From the NCBI GenBank assembly GCA_023428185.1, contig JAEYYZ010000057.1:1-10285 (forward strand): a stretch of DNA of 10,285 bases, in the 5' to 3' direction. The notes beneath the pieces are model-generated. The model had not been told where the DNA came from. It ran no database searches and was given only the letters and a program-made list of their open reading frames with translations. This DNA is from Actinomycetes bacterium (GTDB lineage Bacteria > Actinomycetota > Actinomycetes > Actinomycetales > Demequinaceae). This document shows positions 1 to 5,641 of the stretch, piece after piece. A program made the translations under genes and the position numbers. How positions within the stretch are numbered: the first letter of the stretch is position 1; every line of letters starts with the position of its first letter.

Positions 1-67
1 GCGCGTGCGCTTTGGTGGCCGCGCCACCACGTTCCGCGACTACGACGACCGCGCGCCGGTGCCGTAA
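1..67 (+). CDS. C-terminal end of an unidentified protein (partial)
   Basis: An open frame enters from the left edge (codons from base 2) and ends at TAA 65-67. The visible 21 residues are rich in Arg and Asp and end in ...DDRAPVP. The tail is too short to assign a family, and I do not recognise it. It converges on trmL, whose stop lies 16 bases away. The gap holds only a 4-bp hairpin (CGCC-TGA-GGCG, 68-78). Seen: frame and stop. Inferred: that it is a real gene, from the tight convergent spacing to a real gene and from the codon pattern. Confidence 0.5.
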   Translation, partial: RVRFGGRATTFRDYDDRAPVP

Positions 68-83
68 CGCCTGAGGCGACCCA

Positions 84-572
84 CTACTCGTGCCCGGGAA
101 AGCCCGCTTGACGCGCAGCCTCGTAGATCACAATCGCTGCCGCGTTGGCAAGGTTGAGTGACCGCCGTCCAGGAAGCATCGGGATGCGCACCTGTTGGGT
201 GACACGAGCGTGCTCAAGCGCGACATCGGGCAAACCAGTGGGCTCTGGACCAAACAGCAAAATGTCGCTCGGCTCAAAAGCGAGGTCCGTGTACCGGGCG
301 GTGCCTTGAGCAGTGAAAGCGAAAACCCGGGCTCCGGGCGCATCGGTGAGCAAGGCGTCAAGTGACCGGTGCACGGTCACGAGTGCGAGGTCGTGGTAGT
401 CAAGTCCCGCCCGCTTGAGCCGCGGCTCATCAAGCTCAAAGCCCAAGGGCTCGATGAGACGAAGCGGCGCACCCGTCACTGCCGAGAGCCGGATCGCGGC
501 TCCGGTGTTTTGGGGGATGCGCGGCTCGTAGAAAGCGATCGCGGGCAGAGCCGCCTGGGTTGCGTCCGTCAC
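84..572 (-). CDS. trmL: tRNA (cytidine(34)-2'-O)-methyltransferase, SPOUT family (TrmL-like)
   Basis: A 162-residue cytoplasmic enzyme. TrmL-family proteins use S-adenosylmethionine to 2'-O-methylate the wobble nucleotide 34 of certain tRNA-Leu species. The N-terminal EPRIPQNTG (16-24) matches the family's N-P-x-I-P-x-N-T-G block. FGPEPTGLP (107-115) is the glycine-rich cofactor loop, and IPMLPGRRSLNLANAAA (130-146) is the trefoil-knot region with the RSLNL signature. Length fits the family (E. coli TrmL is about 157 residues). The start is GTG at 572-570, which overlaps the TGA of the upstream lipoprotein gene as GTGA. No Shine-Dalgarno is visible ahead of it, so translational coupling is likely. 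Family assignment is firm. Substrate specificity is inferred from the family and not visible in the sequence. Confidence 0.93.
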   Translation of the reverse strand: MTDATQAALPAIAFYEPRIPQNTGAAIRLSAVTGAPLRLIEPLGFELDEPRLKRAGLDYHDLALVTVHRSLDALLTDAPGARVFAFTAQGTARYTDLAFEPSDILLFGPEPTGLPDVALEHARVTQQVRIPMLPGRRSLNLANAAAIVIYEAARQAGFPGHE

Positions 573-1072
573 GACGGGGATGAACCGGCAGACATGTTCC
601 CAGCCACGATCGCGGCTACCTCGGTGGTGGTTTCAAGGCGCGGTCCTGGTGCGGCGGTGTAGTTAGCAATGTGGACAAAGTAGTCATCCAGCGCGAAGCC
701 GATGAGGCTTCCGCTCATGCCGTAGTACGCCTTGTCTGCACCTGATACCTCGTGGTCGGCCGTGGTGCCGGTACCGCCGTCGGCATCGTCGCGTTCGGCT
801 TGTAAGCGCTCCGCACCTGTGGCCACCATGATCTGGATGAACTGGCGGTCATCGTCGGAGCGGCTCCATTGGCAGACGCTCTGCTCCTCGTTGGAGTAGT
901 CGGGCTTAGGCACTCCCGCGTCAAACTGCAGCACCAGGATCTCCTGCAACTGCTCGGGGGTAACAAGCGTGCACGGGTTGGGGGTGTCCGCTGGGAATGA
1001 GTAGCCACAGCCTGCGAGCAGACCCACCACAACGGCCGATGCCATGACACGTGCCGCTACTTTGATCACCAC
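569..1072 (-). CDS. Putative lipoprotein, DUF3558-like
   Basis: 167 residues. A lipoprotein signal peptide is clear: positive residues K4 and R8, a hydrophobic stretch, then the lipobox L19-A20-G21-C22. The mature protein would be lipidated on Cys22 and held on the outer face of the cytoplasmic membrane. After the signal come N-P-C34-T-L-V-T-P-E and later S-V-C67-Q-W. This paired-cysteine layout is typical of actinobacterial DUF3558-type lipoproteins, whose function is unknown. A D/G/T-rich stretch at 95-105 looks like a surface loop. The GTG start at 1072-1070 is well supported by AAGGAGG at 1087-1081, 8 bases upstream. It is the first gene of a two-gene unit with trmL and diverges from the ABC exporter. 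The lipoprotein call is strong; the DUF3558 link is by pattern only. Confidence 0.85.
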   Translation of the reverse strand: MVIKVAARVMASAVVVGLLAGCGYSFPADTPNPCTLVTPEQLQEILVLQFDAGVPKPDYSNEEQSVCQWSRSDDDRQFIQIMVATGAERLQAERDDADGGTGTTADHEVSGADKAYYGMSGSLIGFALDDYFVHIANYTAAPGPRLETTTEVAAIVAGNMSAGSSPS

Positions 1073-1080
1073 AGTGCTCG

Positions 1081-1087
1081 CCTCCTT
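1081..1087 (-). promoter_or_regulatory. Shine-Dalgarno of the lipoprotein gene
   Basis: The minus strand reads AAGGAGG, a near-perfect anti-16S match, 8 bases before GTG at 1072. This fixes the start of the lipoprotein and implies an mRNA leader for the lipoprotein-trmL unit. The divergent gap 1073-1181 also holds a repeated CCTTGG (1084-1089 and 1095-1100), for which I have no function. Confidence 0.85.
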
Positions 1088-1169
1088 GGGCCCCTTGGCG
1101 CCGCGTTACTGGCGGCATGCATCGCTTAGTGTCGCGGCTCGCATAGACGCAACGCAAACCGCGCGGCCC

Positions 1170-1175
1170 TAGGCT
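1170..1175 (+). promoter_or_regulatory. Candidate -10 element for a leaderless ABC exporter mRNA
   Basis: TAGGCT fits the actinobacterial -10 pattern TAnnnT and ends 6 bases before ATG 1182. Transcription would therefore start at or next to the A of the start codon. No Shine-Dalgarno precedes ATG 1182 and no convincing -35 is visible. This is inference from position and sequence; no transcript data are available. Confidence 0.5.
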
Positions 1176-1181
1176 TACGGA

Positions 1182-3137
1182 ATGACTCATCCTCCTGTGG
1201 GCTCGCGCCGCGCCGCCACTGGAGGAGGAATGCCAGGCCGTGGCCTCACCGGCGGCAAGGACGAAGACTCGATCAGGGCCCAAAACGAGAGCGCGCCGCA
1301 CATACCCAACCTGTGGAAGCGCGTAGGCGTGCTCTTCAAGCCCTACCTCCCTGCCATCGCGCTCACGGCGGTCCTGGTGATGGCATCGGCGGCAGCGACC
1401 ATCATCCCGCCACTGCTCACCCAGCGAATATTCGACGAGGCGTTGTTCCCGGGTGCCGCGGCCGCAGCCGCTGGAATCGCGGGCGGGCCGGGCCCCAACT
1501 TGACCCTGCTCGCCCAGCTGGTGGCCGTCATGATCGCCATCTTCATTGGCGCTGCAGGGCTGGGCGTGTGGCAGACCTACCTGACGTCCTCCGTGGGCAA
1601 CCGCGTCACGGGGGACCTGCGTGTGACTCTCTTTGACAAGCTCCAATCCATGGACTTGGCGTTCTTCACGCGCACCAAGACGGGCGTGATCCAGTCCCGC
1701 CTACAGAACGACGTAGGGGGCGTCTCGGGCGTTCTCACCACCTTTGTCTCAAGCATCGTGGGCAATACCGTCACCGTGATCGCGAGCTTGGCGGCCATGA
1801 TTGTGCTGGATTGGCGGCTCACTCTGCTCGCCGTAGTGCTCATGCCTGCGCTTGTGGTGGCGCAACGCAAAGTGGGACAAGTGCGCGCACGCATCGCCAC
1901 CAAAACCCAAGAGTCACTGTCAGAGATGACCGCCATCACTCAAGAGACACTGTCCGTGAGCGGCATTCTGCTCAGCAAGGTCTACAACAGGCAACGCGTG
2001 GAATCTGATCGCTACAGCCGTGAGAACGCCAACCAGATTCGCTTGCAAGTGCAGCAAGCCATGTCCGGACAATGGTTCTTTGGCCTTGTCACCGTGATCA
2101 TGTCCTCGGTCCCGGCGATCATCTACTTAGCGGCGGGGTGGCTCCTCACGCGCCAGGGTGGCGATGCCGTGGGGGCGGCGGCGCCCATCACGGCCGGCAC
2201 CATCGTGGCGTTCACTACGGTGCAGGCACGATTGCTGTTCCCCCTCATGGCCTTGATGCGAGTGGCGCTCGAGGTACAGACATCGCGCGCGCTCTTTGCC
2301 AGAATCTTTGAGTACCTGGACCTAGTTCCGGCGATCACGGACGCACCTGACGCTCAAGACGTCGCCGACGCGCCCGGCCCAGCGGGGCATATTGAGTTCC
2401 GGAATGTCTCCTTCAGATACCCCGACGCCAAAGAGGACTCGCGTCCCACTCTGGACGGAGTGTCATTCACGGCCCGCCCCGGTGAGACCCACGCATTTGT
2501 GGGTCCATCAGGAGCGGGCAAGACCACCGTGGTGTACCTGGCCGCCCGGTTGTACGAAGCATCGGCGGGAAGTGTGATGTTTGCGGGTGCGGACGTCCGC
2601 GACCTGACCCACGCGTCCGTGGTGGACCGCATCGGCGTGGTAAGCCAAGAGACATACCTCTTCCACGCCACCATCGCGGAGAACCTGCGGTACGCCAAGC
2701 CGGATGCCACGGACGAGGACCTCATTGAGGCGTGCAAGGCCGCCAACATCCACCACGCCATCATGGGCTTTGAGCACGGGTACGAGACTGTGGTGGGAGA
2801 GCGCGGTTATCGGCTCAGCGGGGGAGAGAAGCAACGCATCGCCATAGCGAGGGTGTTGCTGAAAGACCCGCCCGTGCTGCTTCTTGATGAGGCCACGAGC
2901 GCTCTCGACACGGTGAGCGAACGAGTGGTCCAAGAAGCGCTCGACGCGGCTGCCAAGGGGCGCACCACGCTCGTCGTAGCACATCGGCTCTCGACTGTCA
3001 CCGACGCGGATGCCATCCATGTGCTGGAAGCGGGACGAATAGTCGAGTCCGGAACCCACGCCAGTCTCCTGGCATCAGGGGGACTTTACGCGCGCCTGGC
3101 CGAGTATCAGGGAAAAGACCCCGAGCGGGCTTCGTAA
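1182..3137 (+). CDS. ABC exporter half-transporter, fused membrane and ATPase domains (MsbA/MdlB-like)
   Basis: 651 residues. The N-terminal 45 residues are a polar Gly/Arg-rich cytoplasmic tail. The exporter membrane domain follows, with six helices near 56-79, 108-135, 184-208, 213-227, 298-324 and 338-360. The ATPase domain starts near 403. It has A-loop Tyr413, Walker A GPSGAGKTT (441-449), Q-loop Gln489, signature LSGGEKQR (545-552), Walker B VLLLDE (565-570) with catalytic Glu570, and switch His601. All ATPase motifs are intact, so it should be active. As a half-transporter with no partner gene beside it, it probably works as a homodimer. The substrate (lipid, drug or peptide) cannot be read from the sequence. 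ATG 1182 is preferred on the leaderless signal; GGAGGAGG lies right against Met17 at 1230, too close to serve as its ribosome site. Fold confidence is very high; substrate is unknown. Confidence 0.95.
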   Translation: MTHPPVGSRRAATGGGMPGRGLTGGKDEDSIRAQNESAPHIPNLWKRVGVLFKPYLPAIALTAVLVMASAAATIIPPLLTQRIFDEALFPGAAAAAAGIAGGPGPNLTLLAQLVAVMIAIFIGAAGLGVWQTYLTSSVGNRVTGDLRVTLFDKLQSMDLAFFTRTKTGVIQSRLQNDVGGVSGVLTTFVSSIVGNTVTVIASLAAMIVLDWRLTLLAVVLMPALVVAQRKVGQVRARIATKTQESLSEMTAITQETLSVSGILLSKVYNRQRVESDRYSRENANQIRLQVQQAMSGQWFFGLVTVIMSSVPAIIYLAAGWLLTRQGGDAVGAAAPITAGTIVAFTTVQARLLFPLMALMRVALEVQTSRALFARIFEYLDLVPAITDAPDAQDVADAPGPAGHIEFRNVSFRYPDAKEDSRPTLDGVSFTARPGETHAFVGPSGAGKTTVVYLAARLYEASAGSVMFAGADVRDLTHASVVDRIGVVSQETYLFHATIAENLRYAKPDATDEDLIEACKAANIHHAIMGFEHGYETVVGERGYRLSGGEKQRIAIARVLLKDPPVLLLDEATSALDTVSERVVQEALDAAAKGRTTLVVAHRLSTVTDADAIHVLEAGRIVESGTHASLLASGGLYARLAEYQGKDPERAS

Positions 3138-3169
3138 GCGTTATAGACCCTCAAAACGCGACGCACCAG

Positions 3170-3185
3170 TGTGAAATTCCCCACA
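3170..3185. promoter_or_regulatory. CRP/GlxR-like palindrome upstream of the SGNH hydrolase gene
   Basis: TGTGA-aattcc-CCACA differs by one base from TGTGA-N6-TCACA, the consensus of CRP-family regulators (including mycobacterial Crp and corynebacterial GlxR). Its centre lies about 73 bases upstream of the transcription start guessed for the downstream gene, within the usual range for activator sites. One 16-base match can occur by chance, so this is a candidate only. Confidence 0.35.
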
Positions 3186-3199
3186 GTTAGCGCTCACTA

Positions 3200-3226
3200 C
3201 CCCACAAATGGGGGCTTTAGTTCTTT
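3200..3226 (+). terminator. Weak terminator-like hairpin after the ABC exporter gene
   Basis: CCCC (3200-3203), a six-base loop, and GGGG (3210-3213) form a short stem followed by a T-rich run (CTTTAGTTCTTT, 3215-3226). It lies 62 bases after the exporter stop. The 4-bp stem is short for an intrinsic terminator, so the call is tentative. Confidence 0.25.
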
Positions 3227-3244
3227 ACGTCCGAATCGTACCGT
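3216..3244 (+). promoter_or_regulatory. Candidate promoter of the SGNH hydrolase gene
   Basis: TTTAGT (3216-3221) and TACCGT (3239-3244) are 17 bases apart. The -10 fits TAnnnT; the -35 matches TTGACA at only three positions. Transcription would begin near 3251, so the mRNA would begin with the hairpin at 3250-3266. The weak -35 suits activator dependence, in line with the CRP-like site upstream. Confidence 0.35.
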
Positions 3245-3249
3245 CTGGC

Positions 3250-3266
3250 TAGCCCCAAAGGGGCTA
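3250..3266 (+). promoter_or_regulatory. Perfect 7-bp hairpin in the SGNH hydrolase leader
   Basis: TAGCCCC-AAA-GGGGCTA is a perfect inverted repeat with a three-base loop, 20 bases before the start codon. No T-tract follows, so it is not a classical terminator. Its left arm AGCCC can also pair with GGGCT at 3268-3272, which touches the G-rich ribosome-binding stretch (3268-3277). Two exclusive pairings are therefore possible. The structure is seen; a role in mRNA stability or translational control is inferred. Confidence 0.5.
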
Positions 3267-3286
3267 CGGGCTGGGGGTTGGTCACG

Positions 3287-5626
3287 GTGCGTAAATCAAG
3301 CGCTCTCGGAAGCGTGGCGCTGGCGCTATCCCTCCTAGGGGGATATGCGGTTGCCGCTCACGCTTCTGATGTGACCCCAAACGCGGCGGAAGAGAAAAGC
3401 GTGATCGCCGCCCCGGTTGCGGCTCCAGCGACACCCGACGCTCGCACCCCCATCACCATCCTGCTCATGGGTGACTCGTACACCGCAGGCAACGGCGCCC
3501 GCACTCCCAACGGCGACCGCTCGTACTACGGACCACCCAAATGCATGCGTTCGCACGACACCTGGGGAGAGCAATACGCAGACTTCCTCACGTCACAGGG
3601 CTACGCCGTCACCATGCTTAATAGGGCATGTTCAGCCGCCACCACCGAGAACATGCTCAACCACCGCTACCTCAAGCGCACCGACTCGTTTGTGTACCCC
3701 GAGGCTGAACCAACCGACGCTCAACGTGACGACGCGTTCTACATCGAGTGGGCCACGGCGCGCCCCGAATGCACACCCGTGCCGGGCTCCGAGGAATACA
3801 TCCTCACCAACGTGGTGCGCGCCGCTTCCGCAACGGGAGGTTCCAGCATCACAGTGACGTGCGAGCACTGGTTGCGGCCTCAAGTAGATGCTTTGAATCC
3901 CGACGTTGACTTGGTGCTCTTTACGGTGGGCGGCAATGACGCCAAGTTCCCCGACATCATGCGTCAATGCCTGGTGATGAGCAGCGTGCCAGGGTGCCAG
4001 CAGGCGCTTGACGCAGGCGAGGACTACGGCCGCAACCACTATGAGAACGATCTCACCGAAGTGTTCGAGCAAATCCATGCCCGCACTGACGGCAACGCCA
4101 AAGTGGTGTACCTGGGTTACCCCCGCTTGGAAATGAGCGAGGACCTCATCATCACGTCGATCGTTGATGGCACGTTCCAGCAGCTTCCCGTAGCGGCGGA
4201 ACTCGATCGCTTGCTCACCGAGGGCGCCGCTGCCCAGCGGGCCGCTGTGGACGCGGCGAACGCTGCCTACGGCCCGGGTTTTGTGACCTACCTTGACGGG
4301 ATTACCGAGCTCTTCCGTGGGCATGAGGCCGATGCCCGCCCCGCCGTTGCCAACCCTCACCGGTGGATCGCCGAAGCCTTTGAGACCACGGTCAAAGACG
4401 AGTGGTACCACTTCCGGCCCGAAGGTCACGCGGCGATCGCGCACTACGTGTCCTCGTTTGGTGATTTCGGTGCAGGCGGAGAAGCGCCCGCGCGGGACAT
4501 CGCGTTGGTGAGCAACGGGGAGCCGCGTGTGCTGAGTGATTTTGCGCAGTCCCTTGGTGAGCATCTGACAGGGGCACGTCTGAGCGTCATTGAGCAACGC
4601 ACCGCGGTGGACGGAGTAGGACTTGAACGGCGCGTGGTGGCCAGTGGGCTTGATGTGCCAGACTTCAAGGCCTGGGTTTCACAAGGGGCCACGAGTGATG
4701 TCCCCTGGTATGAGGCCAGCGAAGTTGAACTCAGCGCGCGGTGGAACGCCACTCAGCAAGTGCTGTTCGTAGGAGATGTTTCTGACGGAGTGGGCGACCT
4801 CGCTTCTCTGTTCTCCGGAGCAGAGCATGGTGGCAAGCCAGTAGCTACTACCGCGGTTGTCGACACGGGGGAGCAACCGCTCGCCCTCGCCGGTGAGTAC
4901 ACCTGGGCTCCCACGCCTAACGAAGCGGCCGATGCCGTGCGCACCTCCGTGCAGCGCTTGGCGACCGTGCCCTACGCGTGGGCCGGAGCGGTGTATTCGT
5001 TGACGTCTGCGGGCCAACTCACGCTTGATGCAGGAGGTTCCTACGGATCGTCCGCCTTGACATACGAGTGGGACCTTGATCACGACGGTGTGTTTGAGTA
5101 CAGCGCCGATGGCCCCGCGTTCACCGCCGAAGCCGGAGCAGTCACCCCAGGATGGGTGGGTCTGCGAGTCACCTCCGCGGGCGGGGCGCAAACCGTATCG
5201 AACGCGTACGTGGCCGCTGGTGCCCTGCCGGTTGTCGATGTCAGCGGCGCGTGTGCTGGCGAGGCAGGGTCGGGCAACCATGGACCGGCCGTGGGCGGAA
5301 GTTTGGGCTCTCAAGGACGCGGCGGTGGGGAAGCGTGTCAGCCTCTGGCGGCAGACGCGCCGTGGAGCGACGCTCCAGACACCAGCGATTCAGCCTCGGC
5401 GCCCACTATCGCAGCACATGGTGAGACGGACGCACTCTTACTGCTCATCGCGGATCCGCAGTTGTTCGTAGAGGAGCGCACCCCCCGGGCGCTCAGTGTT
5501 GCCGTCCGCAAGGGACGGGCAGGGACCAAGGCATCGGCCCCGGCTCGAATGCGACCGCAGCAACTGGTGAAGCGTGAGCGCGCGCTTGAGTCATTGCTCC
5601 GCGCCGACGCGCACGTCCAGCTCTAG
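3287..5626 (+). CDS. Secreted SGNH/GDSL hydrolase (SEST-like esterase) with PKD-like region and long C-terminal extension
   Basis: 779 residues from GTG 3287; a TTG at 3278 would add three. GTG is preferred because a G-rich stretch (3273-3277) ends 9 bases before it. Signal peptide 1-26, with probable cleavage after A24-H25-A26. The catalytic domain spans about 55-395: block I GDSYTAGNG with nucleophile Ser64, block III GGND (215-218), and block V D371-E-W-Y-H375. Six cysteines (86, 115, 162, 192, 228, 237) fit the three disulfides of actinobacterial SEST-type esterases. The block V acid three residues before His375 is Glu372 rather than the usual Asp. From 396 on the sequence is of unclear fold. 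A PKD-like stretch (about 575-645, with Y593-E-W-D-L-D-H-D-G) follows, then a Gly-rich segment between Cys656 and Cys684, an acidic Ser/Asp linker and a basic tail. There is no LPxTG signal, so it is probably released. It should hydrolyse an ester outside the cell; the substrate is unknown. Confidence 0.9.
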   Translation: MRKSSALGSVALALSLLGGYAVAAHASDVTPNAAEEKSVIAAPVAAPATPDARTPITILLMGDSYTAGNGARTPNGDRSYYGPPKCMRSHDTWGEQYADFLTSQGYAVTMLNRACSAATTENMLNHRYLKRTDSFVYPEAEPTDAQRDDAFYIEWATARPECTPVPGSEEYILTNVVRAASATGGSSITVTCEHWLRPQVDALNPDVDLVLFTVGGNDAKFPDIMRQCLVMSSVPGCQQALDAGEDYGRNHYENDLTEVFEQIHARTDGNAKVVYLGYPRLEMSEDLIITSIVDGTFQQLPVAAELDRLLTEGAAAQRAAVDAANAAYGPGFVTYLDGITELFRGHEADARPAVANPHRWIAEAFETTVKDEWYHFRPEGHAAIAHYVSSFGDFGAGGEAPARDIALVSNGEPRVLSDFAQSLGEHLTGARLSVIEQRTAVDGVGLERRVVASGLDVPDFKAWVSQGATSDVPWYEASEVELSARWNATQQVLFVGDVSDGVGDLASLFSGAEHGGKPVATTAVVDTGEQPLALAGEYTWAPTPNEAADAVRTSVQRLATVPYAWAGAVYSLTSAGQLTLDAGGSYGSSALTYEWDLDHDGVFEYSADGPAFTAEAGAVTPGWVGLRVTSAGGAQTVSNAYVAAGALPVVDVSGACAGEAGSGNHGPAVGGSLGSQGRGGGEACQPLAADAPWSDAPDTSDSASAPTIAAHGETDALLLLIADPQLFVEERTPRALSVAVRKGRAGTKASAPARMRPQQLVKRERALESLLRADAHVQL

Positions 5627-5641
5627 CGGGTCTAGCGTCGC

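Noticed and set aside
921..1646. Minus-strand open frame of 241 codons across the lipoprotein/ABC divergent region
   Set aside because: It overlaps the start of the ABC exporter and the signal peptide of the lipoprotein, has low-complexity Gly/Arg composition and no recognisable domain. It is a product of high GC.
3278..3286. TTG 3278 as start of the SGNH hydrolase
   Set aside because: It directly abuts the G-rich stretch that would act as ribosome site; GTG 3287 has workable spacing and gives a cleaner signal peptide. The difference is only three residues.
3138..3286. A c-di-AMP (ydaO-type) riboswitch in the hydrolase leader
   Set aside because: Such elements often precede cell-wall enzymes in actinobacteria and CCGAATC occurs at 3231-3237, but the region is short for the class and the other conserved blocks are not seen.
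3632..4597. Minus-strand open frame of 321 codons inside the SGNH hydrolase gene
   Set aside because: It lies wholly antisense to the catalytic domain, which has clear motifs; the translation shows no domain and the composition of a GC-driven shadow.
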